The translations under genes and the position numbers were made by a program. The notes beneath the pieces are model-generated. The model saw nothing but the letters and a program-made list of their open reading frames with translations. It did not search any database and was not told the DNA's origin. Below, piece after piece: positions 26,364 through 39,140 of a stretch of 64,000 bases of DNA. The stretch spans positions 1,240,001 through 1,304,000 of the forward strand of contig OY718805.1 of the NCBI GenBank assembly GCA_963070105.1. Direction: 5' to 3'. The stretch is from Litomosoides sigmodontis. Its lineage: Eukaryota; Nematoda; Chromadorea; Rhabditida; Onchocercidae. The stretch's first letter is position 1. Every line of letters begins with the position of its first letter.

Positions 26364-26372
26364 CTGAAAATA
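26364..26372 (-). promoter_or_regulatory. splice acceptor immediately upstream of the KRTCAP2 start
   Basis: On the minus strand tattttcag is followed by ATTAG and then the ATG. An acceptor this close to the initiator without a visible upstream coding exon is typical of nematode spliced-leader addition sites. A short 5' UTR intron is the alternative. Confidence 0.5.
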
Positions 26373-27236
26373 TCCTCAGGTAAAATTCAACCATTACAGA
26401 AACCTACATACAACAAGTTTTTGCATCATTTTTATTGAGGGGATAAAGAATAAGAGTAAGTCAAAGAATATGTAAAAGTTTAAAAATACGAAAAAGCGAG
26501 AAAAGAAGCATTTCAAACATATAAAAATGTAAATGACCACGTAAAAACGTTCCACTTAAATCTGATCAATTATACAGTTCACAGCTAAATTATTTCAATC
26601 TTCAACTCTTTCTTCGCCCGCTTCATCTCTTTCACTCATTCCAAACACAGAATGTTCTCCTTCTGTTCAGAATTTTCTCCATCTCCAGCAAACGCTTTAT
26701 ACCAAAAAATATCACCAATCTTTGTACCCTCTTCAGTAACCCTCACCACTCACCCAACGCTCCTACCAACTTTCCACCTGACGTGACCTGCACACTGCAC
26801 TTACACCACGTCAGCACCCCCGTAACTGCTAAATCTCGATGTATAACTATGACACGTCGGTAGATTCATTCGACATCAGTGAAAACTGCGATCTCATCAG
26901 TTGTTCAGTTTCACTTCTCACTTAGATTTCGCTTGGATTTCTTTCTAATGTCCACCACTGTTTTTAATGCGTTAGTGTGCGGCATCATTTTATTTTAATT
27001 ATCGTCATTCGCTCATCCACTAATTACTAATATTAATGCGTCGACGTGAAATAAGTGAAGGCTGTTGTGGTTTCGCGTGAAATAGTTCTTTTCTTCGCTA
27101 GCAATTTCTATGTGATACATGCTAAACATGTACGGTATGGATGAACTACTTATGCATGACCTGTACATTGTAAATTCAATGACCTATTCTTATAGTCACA
27201 TTACTTTAAACTGATTTAACACTTGTCATTGTTGTA

Positions 27237-27515
27237 ATTTGCATTTTCATCATTATTGTATGCCTTCTACTGCACCTTATTATCACTACCACTGGTGCTT
27301 TCACCACTGTTTCACAGTGTTGTATTCGTTGCTGTTATCATCGCCATCATCATTATCGTCGTTATCACTAGCAAAATCATCGATCATCACCGTCGTTACT
27401 GTTGTGCGTTTTCTTGCAATTATCATTGAACTTGATATGGACAAAGTGGATTATCATTGTTATCGGTGGATTATCAAATTATCATTGCAAATGTCATTGT
27501 CATCGTTGTCGTTGT
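27237..27515 (+). repeat. degenerate ATCATT / TTATCA cryptic repeat
   Basis: Many imperfect copies of TTATCAT, CATCATTAT and CATCGTCGTT-like units run through about 280 bases. Related shorter patches lie at 5331-5400 and 38008-38076. Confidence 0.6.
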
Positions 27516-29312
27516 TTACAATAAAATTTCAACAAATGTTTGATTAGCTTTAGGAGGAAAAAACGGATAACAATTTAGGAGAAATTATCCAATGAGATTA
27601 TTTTTCAGGCCATTCACTGAGCGATGAACTGACAGATGATAAATCTCCCACATTAATCGACTATATGCACTTCATTCTGAATACTTCTGCAATCATTCAC
27701 TTGGGAATGTAATGGATGTGAGAAAGTGGTGTACACACTCACGCGTGCACACGCACGTAGGCACACACAAAGACACGCAATAACACAGGGCACGTAAAAC
27801 TTTTCCTCCTAACCTTTTATATGAAAGGGCAGTGGGAATATTTTTGAGCTTAAATGAACAGGTAGGATACAAATGATTTGCTTTGCAAATTTCACTCCAT
27901 TGTTCGATGTACTTATTTTGATAATGGAAATGAGTGCTTAAATTTGTTTGCAATAATTTATTGCAATCAGAAAGCGAAAAAGCGTGGGCGTGGAATATAA
28001 ACCGTTCAGCAAAGCATTATCGTTTACGTAATTGAATCTGACATGATGAGTAGATAGGCTTGAAGATTAGCATGATGTTAGGCTAATAATTGTTTTGGTA
28101 ATAGTAAAAATGAAAGAGAAACGAGTAGTATATGATATTTTGATAATTTAAATTGCGTTTTCATGTTCCATACAATGATGGTAATAAATTAGAATGCTTT
28201 CTATAACATTAACTTTTGATTTTACTCTTTTTTTACTGCTTTCAAAAACTTTTTTCCTACTTTTGCATTAATAATTCAACATTACATGCTGGTTTTTTTA
28301 ATGAGAAGGATACTGAATACTTTGGAGTCATTTCTTTAATACTCACAAATCTAAATAATCATACAGTGCATCTATGGATATTGAAATAATTACATATCAA
28401 CCAGTTCATTTCCAGATGTTATAATCATGCAGTAGCCGTTGGTTGGCAATTTGTGAATTGTAATTATTAAATTAAATTATAATAGATTAAGTTCAGCTAA
28501 AGCTCTCATTGTAGCAATTTCGGATCTAATATTTTCCTTTTATCATTTCAAAAAGGATTGATTTCATATTCAATTCATTTATGAAGAAGATGAACAGGTA
28601 TGAAAAGTATTTCCTCTTTGCACGACTATTCTGCTCCTTGAAAATTGCATTGAAATGATAAAATTAATTTCGTCGGCAGTTTTTTTTTTCGATAAGTAGT
28701 AATGATATCAGTATTGCAGTATAACTAACATTAGTGCCATCGTATATCAATATAGACATATTCGCCTATCTATCAGTCAACTAATATAGTCGTATAATTA
28801 TTGACGTTAGTGATAATTACCAATGATAGTCATAATAATTAGAAAACTGCATCCGAAATATTCTCAAAAATACGATAATTTATGGAAGGAAATTTTCAAA
28901 ATGAAACTAATAGGCCTTAATGCCCAGCGGGATTTGATATGTAGATAAATCATCCTAGATGAACAATAATAGTTTTGATCGTTTTAAACGGTTTCTTCCT
29001 CCGAGGGGAGAAAAGAGAGGAATCTATCAATTATAATATGTGGAAACAATAATACATCCGTCGTTTAGCCAAACTCAAACAACATATCCCGTGGGAAGGC
29101 AAAGAAGTTGATTATTTCATAATAAAAGAAAAGCCTTAAAAGGCTTGTGAATGCCATTGGCGAAGATTGAGTTTGCATCAGACGGATAAGTGTAGTTTAG
29201 GGGGTAACTTACGAAGGAGAGAATTGAATAAATTTTGGAAATGCATCAAACAAGGAGAATAGATTTATGTTTTTGGAATGCATGCGAGAAAAAGGTAGTT
29301 AAAAACACCAAA

Positions 29313-29342
29313 GGGGGGAGAGGGAGAGAGCGAGCGAGAGAG
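29313..29342 (+). repeat. polypurine GGGAGAGG / GCGA tract
   Basis: Plus-strand GGGGGGAGAGGGAGAGAGCGAGC-type purine tract of about 30 bases, in the gene-free region downstream of unc-4. Confidence 0.8.
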
Positions 29343-30622
29343 TGGAAGGAAAAAGTTTTCAAAATTTTAGGACGAGTTGTGATGATTAGTGAAGTGAAAG
29401 GATGTGAACAGACCGTGTAGTGGAAAGTGGAAAAGTTTGAGAAAAAAAAGGAACAATGAAAGAGAAACACATTAGAAATTTAACAAAAAAAGGCTGAATT
29501 TTAAAAACGTAAAACTTTTGATTGGGGAATTGAATAATCAAATGCATAATGTGGTAGTTAACATATTTAAAATAACAAATAGCTTTCTCTTAATCATTGG
29601 ATGTTTACTGCAGTCTTTTAAATATTAATATTTCAATCTTCAAAAAAAGAAGAGAAGTTTTTTCATCAAAAAATTCTACGAGTAAAATTACTTTAATTTA
29701 ATAAATTTGATAATAGAATTTGAAACAAAAAAAAATTCCACGATAATATTCTTCGACGCTTTAGTTAGCAAAACTAATATGTGATCCAAAAATATTTGTG
29801 ATCCAAAATTCTCCCGTAATAAAAAAGCAAGTATTAGCTTATATTAGCTGTCATAATTCCTACTTAATGCTTTCCAAGTTAAAGGTTGTTGATGAAAGAT
29901 TTGAAAAGCTCCTTTTTTAAGCATAGATATGTGACTTATCCTTTGTTGTTATGACTAAAACGCTAACAATCATAAGCCATAAGCCTTCACTTTTTGTTTT
30001 TAATCAAAGTTAATTTATTGGTGATTGATTTGGTACATTAATAATTGTTCGTAAAGCAAACAAAACATCGAAACAATTTACAAGCACGCATATTTTAGAG
30101 TGGAAAATTTTTTCGATAAAATAACTTTCACATTTTCATTTGGATAAAAGAGTAATAAAAGAAAAAAGAAGCATTAACTTTCAAATATTTGGTGGAAAAG
30201 TATTAGTAATATATGGCATGTGCTACTGCATTACTGCACTTAGTTTACGGTATTCATTTAAATATATGCATATATTTATGTATAATACTTAGTGTTGTAA
30301 AAAATTTTTTCCAAAGCAAATTTAAGTCTTTTACAGTTGCCGTGAACATTTGCAAACGATTTGATAGTTCAAAATATTTGAAAACGTGCTATATCAATAA
30401 GTGTTAGACCATTGAAAATTCATGTATTATCTATTAAAAATACACAAATGAAACCGTTTTTGCTAAGTTAAAAGGTAATTACAATCGGTCGACTGTCAAA
30501 TATCACAAATTATGTAAAATAAAGAAAAACGATTTAAGGAAAAAGAAGGGAAGGAGGAATGCAATCTTCTATGTAAACTAGAAAGAAGAGAATTTTGGAG
30601 AAAGTCGAAATGAAATCACAAA

Positions 30623-33600
30623 TTATTGGTACGGTCGCTTCTCAATTAAATCATCTGATGACAGTGTTAGTGATGTTGGTTGCGGTGAGGGTGGTAGTGA
30701 AGGTGGCGTAGTTTCACGTATTGTTATACCAGCCGGCTGCGTGATTGGAAATAATGGAAGCATAAAGGGTGACATACTTTTACAAGCCTGAAAATACAGA
30801 CAAAAAAAATTGAGCGCATTCTTCTAACTGTACTTTTAATTTTAAAAAATAATATAGTGATAATGATAAATTAATGAATTTTGTTTACCTGTACACGAGG
30901 ATATTTTGCATTTGGTCGTCTTCCACGTGGTACCCTTGAAGCAGCTAGCAGGCTATCGATTGAAAATGTACTTTTGGGTAACGTAATACCTTCATTATTT
31001 TTCGCCTAAATTTAAAATATTTTGGTAATACAAGAAATAATGCGCATGAGAATTTTAAAGTCTTATAAGAAAAACGAAGATTCATTCTTTGATTTATAAT
31101 TTTAACTTACTTCGTTTTCTTTTGTTTCACTTGTGGTGCCGCAATTTATATTCCCATTAGCATCATGTGCAAGATTTTGTGCACGTTGCGAACCCTTCCT
31201 TAAGCGTTCTTTCTTACGCCATTTAGCTCGTCGATTTTGAAACCAAACCTTGAAATATTAGTAGCTTTTGCTATTAAAAAATAAGAGATGAGCCATATTA
31301 TTTCAACTTATTATCACGCATAATCAGAAAACACACGCCAGTGTGCATCACGTAAAAAAATCTATAAAGAAATTAGTAAAAAAAGAATAGTTACGATTTT
31401 CGGACTACCGTAATGAGTAAAAAACAATGCAAACACCTGCAAATGCCACAACAAATTGGAATTTAAAATGCAAAAGATAGTGTGAGATAGGAAAAAATTA
31501 TATATTAGAGATTGAAAATAAATGTGAAAATTTCGTGTCATATTGACATGAAATTAACATTTAGAATAAAGAGAGAGGAGAAGAGAAAGAGAGAGAAATA
31601 ATAGAATAAAGAAGTAGAGGGGAGGAAAGTAGGAGAAAGCGAAGGCAATAAAATAAGCTTAAATTGCTTTATTGGCTTAGTTAAATACGACGAAATAGAT
31701 GTAATCAAATTAGTTACAAATCTCTTTCCATTTTTTTTATGAAATTTGATGGACTATTTTTACCAAAGCATTCGTTTCTCTCTTTTTCTTTCTCTCTCTT
31801 AATCAAATCTTAAAGTAATGGCTTTTCACTCAAACCTTCCTCACGTATTTCCATCCTTTTCCTCTCTCTCACACTCTCTCTAATTCGACTTATCTCACAT
31901 CACATTTTCTTATCTTTGCAACAATCTTTTTTTCCAATTCATTTTTACTATATCCCATAATTTTGACATGTGAAATTTAAGGCCAAAGGAAAAAAACGAC
32001 TAAATTAGCCAGAACATAATTAGTAATTAAATTGACCGGAATTAATATAATACATTATTCGTTTTACTTGTATTTATCTCAGCTTCTTTTCAAAATGATT
32101 TAAAATCTCTTTTAATATAATGAAATTTATTTTGTCCAGAAAGCGGAACATTTGTTAATGAAATGAAAGCGGAGGAATGCAAATGGATTTCTCTGACTAC
32201 TGTAATTAAAAAAGTTTCTAGCAGGAAATGTGGTGGATTACGGTAGATCGATTTAATTGCATTATCATCTAAAAAGCCTTATGATTAGGGAATATAAATG
32301 AGAAAATATCGTACACATGATGTATGTTTCATCAATTATCACAAGACTAATCTTTAATTATTAAGAAATGATAATAATTTGATAAGAGTTAGAGGGAGGA
32401 AAAATAACGATTTATTAAGATAACACGATCAACGATCACGATAAACACAACTGACAACCAAGACGATCGCAATTATTATTATGATAAATTGTGAAATTTG
32501 ACGTGTATAATATTTCTGAATAGTTTAGAAGTGATTGGATGTTAGAGCGTGTTCTTATGCTAATTCCTAATTAATCCAATTAAATGTTGAAAAAAATAAA
32601 TTTTGTCATTTTCACTAATTTGTTCATTCCATTGTCAGCTGACTTCTCTATTTTTTATAAGTTATCAATTCTTCCTCACAACTTTTATGCTTTTTATTAT
32701 CAAGGGAATTGATTGATTGGCTATTCATTTCCATTTTTGATCAGAGAAGATAAATTAATGAAAGCAATAATTAATAACCGATCATATCTCACGTTCAATT
32801 TAACCAAACAATTTGAAAGCGTTATGTTGCGTAAAGCAATGAAATGAATAGCGCCACAAAAAAAATTTAACGGCGAAGAATTTTGAAATATGGAAAGTGA
32901 GCTGGTAGCAATTTGCATTAGATCTACTAAATTAAAATAGACCTGCAGTGTTATCAAATTTTCAAAATGATTTGAAGTTTCTTTTTCAGTCCTATCTTCC
33001 CTTTTTCTGCGAACAATTTTTCTTCACTCATCAACAAAAATGCCTTAACATTTTAGAAAACTCTAAAATTTAGTGTTTGAAATGAAAGCATTTAAAATGA
33101 TTTAAAAATCTAATCCTAAATTGCATAAAATCCCTGCTGTGAAGTGGACAAAAGAAACAATGGATATTTCGACATAATTCTCGATATAAACAACAATGTT
33201 CACATATATATTCTTACCTGAACACGTGATTCCAGAAGATCTAAACGTAGCGCTAACGCTTCACGCATAAACACGTCCGGATAATGACTTGCTTCGAATG
33301 CATTCTCTAATTCTTCCAACTGCCAACCCGTAAAATTTGTCCTTGTTCGCCGTCTTTTACATTCTAATTTATCGCTTCCTAACAGAAACCAAAATTAATT
33401 TCATTAATTAATTAAGTTCAGATTAGCTTCAGTAAAGTTTGCAAAACTTGCACAATTGTATGTTTTTGCGATGGAACTTATCAGCTACTTCAAAAAATAA
33501 TCATAGCCTATTGCTGTTACTATTATTTGAAAAAAAGACTTCCATTAAATATTTTTGAAGAGTAATCCATTTCGAAATACCACGGATGAGGTACCTCTCA

Positions 33601-34260
33601 CCTACAGCTAGCGAACTGGAGTAATTCGTGCTCGGTAGTTGTGTGAAAAAATTGTTGCCACAACGTTTACTCCTGCGAAAGTTCTCACTTAACAAGTTAT
33701 CACTTATCACTCAACTTATCACCTTAATTATCACCTGTTCTAGAATCCTTACAATCGACACCAAGCAAAGCGGTAAGATGTAACTGTTGCGAGTGCTGCG
33801 GTAATGCGTCATTAGCGTCTGGATCCGTCATTGAATGGTTGCCGTTTCCGGCAGTATCAGGTGTGGTTGATCGTGATGATGCAACTTCTGATACGTTGGA
33901 TGACGTTGGCTGCTGTGCCGTTGATAAATCAACTGAAATTCACGTCCAAAAAATAAGTGTTAAACGTGTTGTATCACGTAATTTTGTCAATCACGCATAC
34001 CTCTCATGTTGCTATGTAGATTTTAGTGAAATATTTTAAATACAATTCATCGGTGAACGAAATCGCTCGCAAGTAATGCATTTGCAACATCTGTGGTTTA
34101 ATTAATGACTATGTGATTATGCATAATTTGAAAATTTAAATTGGAAAAATCTATCAAAAGAATTGTACGATTAATTGAACATACTTCCTTTAACAAGTTG
34201 CTGCTGCATTTTCCAGCATTCCTTCCAAAACTGTTGCATTCCAATCGTCGTAAGCATTTT
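30623..34260 (-). CDS. unc-4: UNC-4 homeodomain transcription factor (5' end not found)
   Basis: Exons 5' to 3': 34260-34195 (candidate), 33932-33735, 33378-33218, 31248-31111, 31005-30889, 30787-30623. All junctions found are in phase. The homeodomain spans the third and fourth exons: [17 protein letters not shown]..., [20 protein letters not shown], then SRVQ, an intron of about 1.97 kb, and [14 protein letters not shown] with Gln50. It matches the UNC-4/UNCX paired-like class almost residue for residue. After it come an eh1-type motif FSIDSLL, the block [17 protein letters not shown] and [15 protein letters not shown], which I recall as typical of the C. elegans protein. UNC-4 is a neuronal repressor that sets ventral-cord motor-neuron input and works with the Groucho protein UNC-37 through eh1. 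The upstream exon ([20 protein letters not shown]) fits by phase only. No initiator exon was identified, so the annotated 5' limit is not the true start. Confidence 0.93.
30946..30966 (-). other. unc-4: eh1-like Groucho-binding motif FSIDSLL in UNC-4
   Basis: Seven codons read FSIDSLL inside the 31005-30889 exon. The motif fits the eh1 pattern (Phe, then Ile, then Leu-Leu), known to recruit Groucho/TLE co-repressors. It lies C-terminal to the homeodomain, as in UNC-4 family members. Confidence 0.75.
31565..31640 (+). repeat. GA-rich tract in the long unc-4 homeodomain intron
   Basis: Purine-only runs (GAGAGGAGAAG, AGAGAGAG, GAGGGGAGG) cover about 75 bases. A matching pyrimidine-rich set (CTCTCTTTTTC, CTCTCTC) lies at about 31771-31885, so the two could pair as an imperfect inverted repeat of roughly 100-250 bases spacing. 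Confidence 0.6.
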
Positions 34261-35930
34261 CTAAATTACATTTTCATTTTTCTCTTTAATTTGAAAAGTT
34301 TTAATTGTGCTTTTCGAAGGAACTAAATTGCATGATACTTATCAGTATGTAATACGATGGTGCACGAAACTGATAATGATAATCAGTCGTCGAGTACGGT
34401 AGCAATAGTAAAGGACACCAAATGATAAGTGTTAAAGGATTTGTTTACGATTCAGTTATGCAAAATTTTTAGGATAAGCAATTATTCTTTAGACAAGTTC
34501 ATTTAAAATAAATCATTCGTTTCAGTTTCACATCAAAAAAAAATTAAAAATTGTATTTGAAGACTAAATTTAAAAATAACTGCATTTTTTGTCAAAGAAA
34601 CTAAACACTTTCCGAAAGGCAGGAGTGTCTAATATTAAAAAAAAGATTCTCCAAAGACTGCTTAATTCCTATTGAACCATAAATAAACGCTTGTTTGATA
34701 AACTTTTAAATTTCAATTATCGTTTAACTCAAAAATTTCTATTCCAACAACTGCAAAATGAAAGGTTTTTGACATAGCAACACAGGAAATTTAGAATTTA
34801 ATTAGCCGGTGAGACATGGATTTACAGAAAGTGGAAATTAGTAACTTTATAATGAGTTCATAAAAATAAAAAAGTTAAATAATTTGAAAATTACAGATCA
34901 ACTAAGAATTAAATCGAAATTGCGCATTACATGAAGATGTTAGTTAAGAATTGTGAACTACAATTGAATTGATAAACACATGACAAATTAATGTCCATTG
35001 CGGCGAAAAAAAGAGAAGGAAGTGAAATTTAAATAAATGCAAATTGCTAAACTTTGGAAGAAAAAAATTAATAATTTTCTAATTCAACCAGTAGGAAGTG
35101 ATTTGCAATGAAAACAACATATGCATATGTGCAAGTAACAATATAATACTTTGCTTAGCTAAGCTTTAAGCTTATACTAATGTTTCTTCCTAAAAGATTT
35201 TGCTAACTTTGAAATTTAGCTTTAAAATTTTAAGCTAAAAGAGAAGAAGAGAGTGAAAGTTGTCCAATCAGCAGAAGCGAGGGTGAAATTGGGGGCGGCG
35301 TTTCCACTGCAACACCAATCCCAAGGAAATAATTGATTAAGATGCTTTTTCCCCTCTTCCCACCGGAAGAAGCAATGGATTGGATGATTGCGGAAGGAAT
35401 GAAAAAACGGAGAAAAAAATTAAATTTTGAATTTCAAAAGCCATAAACTTTTAGCAGTGATGTTAAGGTAATGAGAATAATTAGAGACAGACGAGAAAGA
35501 GAACGTACAGTTGAATTGAGTGATAACAATTTGATTATTGCAAAAAGTAAGAAGGAAATGGTGCTGAAATTTCCACGTCTAACGTGGTATAAGCACGAGA
35601 GCTTGGAACTTTATTTTTTGGCATAAGAAATACTTCATCATTTGAACCAAATTTATCATTTGATCTAAAAATTACCAAAATTCAACAAAAAAACAAGGTG
35701 TTTTCAATAAAATTTTGCAATAATTCATAATTGAAATAGTTGCTTATCGATGAAGGAATATCCTGAAAAAATTTAACAATCCGTCCTAATTTCGATGAAA
35801 TAATGAGCACATCGATGAAAAGTTGGGGAGTTTTCAAAAACGAAAAGGAAATGCAAAAATTAATTTAAGGATTAGAAAAAAGTAGAAATTGCGTGCAAAC
35901 TAACTAATGCATACTGTACAAGGTGTGGGA

Positions 35931-36039
35931 AGAGGTGGGAGAGAGGACAGGAAAGAGGAGGAGGAGGAGGAAAATGGAAGAGCAAGAGAAGGAGGACGAA
36001 GAGGAGGAGGGAGAGGGAGGAGGGGGAGAGGGAGGAGGT
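35931..36039 (+). repeat. polypurine (GAGGA)n-rich tract
   Basis: About 105 of 109 bases are purine, with runs such as GAGGAGGAGGAGG and GGGAGAGGGAGG. It is the longest of several tracts in this interval, all with the purines on the plus strand. Confidence 0.85.
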
Positions 36040-37062
36040 TAAAATGCTAATTCATGCATGTGTGTTCCTATATACGACAAATGAGCTGTTATTTTTTTTT
36101 TTGCTTTCTTCTCTCTTTGAAAATAAAGAAAAATTTTTCATCGAAGTTGTCGTTTTTTTGATTTCTTTGACTCTGAAATTACAGTGACAGCCTGAAATAC
36201 CACCACAATGAAAGAAGACAACATGGGAAGGTAGAGTTTTGAATTTAAAAAATTAAAAAAAGCAGAAACAATCGAGAACGCTACGAAATAAGCGGATAAT
36301 TCTCAATAAGAAACCCACTCGTTTGCAACGTATAATTTATGACAAAAGAAAAAGGAACGCAATTTCATACTTTGCTTTTTAATTTGAAAATTAAAAATAG
36401 CAACAAGTGAAAAATCTCATTGCTATGCTTTTTTGTTAAAAAAAAAAGCATAGAAAGGTGCGAGGGATGTGATGATTTAATAACAAATAAACTTAAATAA
36501 CAAAAAAATTGCACCTCAGTGAAATTTCATTTCAAATGTATTCAAACAATTCATTCATAAAGAATTAGCAGCAACGAAGTGAAACAGTGCTGATCAATGA
36601 AGGGAAATGAAAAAACAGTGGTACTTATCACTTTTGTGAGAGCATTGAATAATTAATAAAAACGAATTTAAAAATTTCAAGAAATGGAAGTGAGAAATGG
36701 AAGAACAAAGCACTGGAAGTGTTGTTGATTGATTAAAAGATTAAAATTAAATAATACAAAATTATTTCATCGATTTCTGCTCAAATAACAGAAGGGATAA
36801 TCTTTGCGGGATAAGATTTATGACAGATCACTTAATGATATGCAAATAATATTCGCCTACCATTTTTGATTGACTTAATTAATGAATGAACCTGTCGGGT
36901 TGTGGGTTGGGTGAGATGGCAAAAGCGACAATTGATCATTTACATAGCTCAATAAGGCACTCAACATACTCATAGATTTACGGTCGTTTCATCATCCTGA
37001 ATTAATTTTCATTTCACACACTTTATCTTATCAATCAAAAATAAAACTGTATGTGTGTCTGC

Positions 37063-37107
37063 GTGTGTGTGTGTGTGTGTGTGTCCGTCGCCTGTCTGTC
37101 TGTCTGT
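37063..37107 (+). repeat. (GT)n followed by (CTGT)n microsatellite
   Basis: About 11 uninterrupted GT units, a short break, then CTGT repeated about four times. Confidence 0.9.
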
Positions 37108-37748
37108 TAACAACAACGAGAATTGGAGTTGTAAATTTGACAGGTCTTCAATCACTAATTAATTAATACCGTCTCTCAAGCAAACACACAATTCAGCACT
37201 TGCTGCTACCTACCATCCTCGCGCTCCTCGCATCATCAACTCGCTCGTAAATTATGCAAATGAGAGAGGGATTCGTACTTGTTTTTCCATCCACTTTTTG
37301 TCTGCTCGCGAATTCATCAATTTAAATGAAATGAGTGCTAGGATAGGAGTGAGCAAGGAGGGAAAAGGAGACGGAACTGTTATTTATCAAGTCGAAGAGT
37401 AAATCTAATTGCAAATTACAATTCAATTGACAACGGAAGAACTGCTTTAGCATGACATTTTACAATCATTTAAATAATCTTTGAAGCGGAATACTATTAA
37501 ATTTTGCATGAAATAATGCTCAAAAATGGAAAACATGAAATTATGAAAATAATAAACTTTTCCACCAATTCTATGAAACATTCCAAACTGCGACCTTTAA
37601 CCTTTGCTCTATCTCCGAGCATTTTAAATTTCATTTCCAATAAATCGAAAAGTACCCTTGATAATACTGTGATTAGCAAATGCAATCATCAATTTGCATC
37701 TTCTTTTTTCTCTCATTTATTGTAATTTCTTAGAAAAAAGGACAATGT

Positions 37749-37795
37749 AAGGGAGAGACAGGAAGAGGGAGAGGGAGAGAGAGAGAGAGAAAGAC
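37749..37795 (+). repeat. GA-rich polypurine tract
   Basis: AGGGAGAGACAGGAAGAGGG followed by a run of GA units; nearly pure purine on the plus strand. Confidence 0.8.
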
Positions 37796-38007
37796 AAAAA
37801 AGAAAAAGGGATATAAAATATAAGGAGAATTTGCATGAATCATTTAACCCCGACAAATGATGCCACTCAAATATTTATAAATTTCAGCTTTGCTGGACAC
37901 AGAAGACAGTGTTTAAATTATATTTTAAGATTGAATTTAATGAGATAAGCCGTTCCATTCTCTTTTTCCTCTTCACTCCTCTTTTGACACTTAAAATGCA
38001 TCATATC

Positions 38008-38076
38008 ATCGTCCATTATTATCATTATCGTTATCACTATCATTATTATCACCATTAGCATTATCACTATCAACTT
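38008..38076 (+). repeat. degenerate ATTATC repeat
   Basis: About eleven imperfect hexamers of the type ATTATC, GTTATC and ACTATC in tandem. Confidence 0.7.
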
Positions 38077-38586
38077 TGACTGAAGCAATCGCAGAAGTTA
38101 TTGTGAAAAAAGCAAAGGAGGGAATAAAACAACATGAATTTTAACTAAAAGCAAGCAACAATTGCTAAGCGATATTTCTTATCACTGTTATCGTTAAGAT
38201 GAATGATTGCTAATTAGAGCATAAGAACATTGGATGAGCAATTCTACGGTTCAAATATCATTGTAATCAATTAAACTGTAATTAGCACCATTGCCGTTAA
38301 ATACGGACACATTGCATCAGCGCATTTCAAATTTAGTAAGTGCATGATTGACTTCTTTCTGGATCGATCAGGTCAGCTAGTTCATATTTGAACCAAACAT
38401 TTCTCAATAAATCTAGCTATTCATCGAAGCACCTGAAAGATAGTAATAATTGAGGAGAAAAAAGGAGCATTGAAATAAAATTTGAAAGTTCAACAAAAAA
38501 AAATGGTAATTGTCTAGATTTATCTGAATAACCAAAAAATACAATATGATAGAAAAGAAAAGCTGAAGTTCATCGCAATTAGTGAA

Positions 38587-38642
38587 AAGAGAAAAGGAGA
38601 GGGAGAGGGAGAGGGAGAGGGAGAGGGAGAGAGAGAGAGAGA
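38587..38642 (+). repeat. (GGGAGA)n minisatellite running into (GA)n
   Basis: About six exact GGGAGA hexamers (near 38597-38632) followed by GA dinucleotides. Pure purine over about 50 bases. About 100 bases downstream, pyrimidines at 38731-38760 end in a run of 12 C. Confidence 0.9.
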
Positions 38643-39097
38643 AAACAAAGGAAAAGAAATGAGGAAATCGTTTTACACTCAACATAACTTCTATGTTCTT
38701 AGGAAGTAATATTTTAAGGTTTTTCATATCATTTTTTCTTTCTCTCTCCCCCCCCCCCCTTTCAATGCTTAATTCCCTCAACAAGACTAACTGCCTGCTT
38801 TATTGCTATCGTCGAAATGAGGAAAAAGGTGAAAGGTGAAAGGTCGTGCATATTTCGCGACGAGTATTGCTTACTGGAAGCGCAACTAATGAGAAGGAAA
38901 GGAGGAGAAAAATGAGGCAAAATGAATAAATTAAGTGAAATGAATGCCTCCACAACCAATCAAATATGAAAGATGAAATTGAATCAATTTGTTTTCGAAA
39001 GAACCTGCTAGCAATTTATGAAATTTGATTTCGAATGAATGATGATCAGTGATATTAGGTTGGATGGACAGATAGATATGGTTGATGGTTGGGCTGA

Positions 39098-39140
39098 AAA
39101 GGGAGAGAGAGAGAGGGGGAGAGAGAGAGAAAGGGAGGAG
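39098..39140 (+). repeat. GA-rich polypurine tract
   Basis: GGGAGAGAGAGAGAGGGGGAG followed by more GA units; plus-strand purine. Confidence 0.8.

Larger units (their letters stand above)
26373..30622. other. gene-poor intergenic stretch with simple repeats
   Basis: About 4.2 kb between the KRTCAP2 start and the unc-4 stop. It holds a degenerate ATCATT/TTATCA tract at about 27237-27515, a CA/CG-rich patch at about 27731-27780 and a GA tract at about 29313-29342. The open frame at 27239-27547 is a product of the degenerate repeat (His/Ser/Leu-rich) and is not called. No splice-supported exon or RNA gene was seen. Confidence 0.4.

Noticed and set aside
27239..27547. 102-codon plus-strand open frame
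   Set aside because: It lies in a degenerate ATCATT repeat, is composed of His, Ser and Leu runs, and has no splice context.
38413..38784. 123-codon minus-strand open frame
   Set aside because: It reads through the GGGAGA minisatellite (Ser-Leu repeats) and shows no conserved feature.
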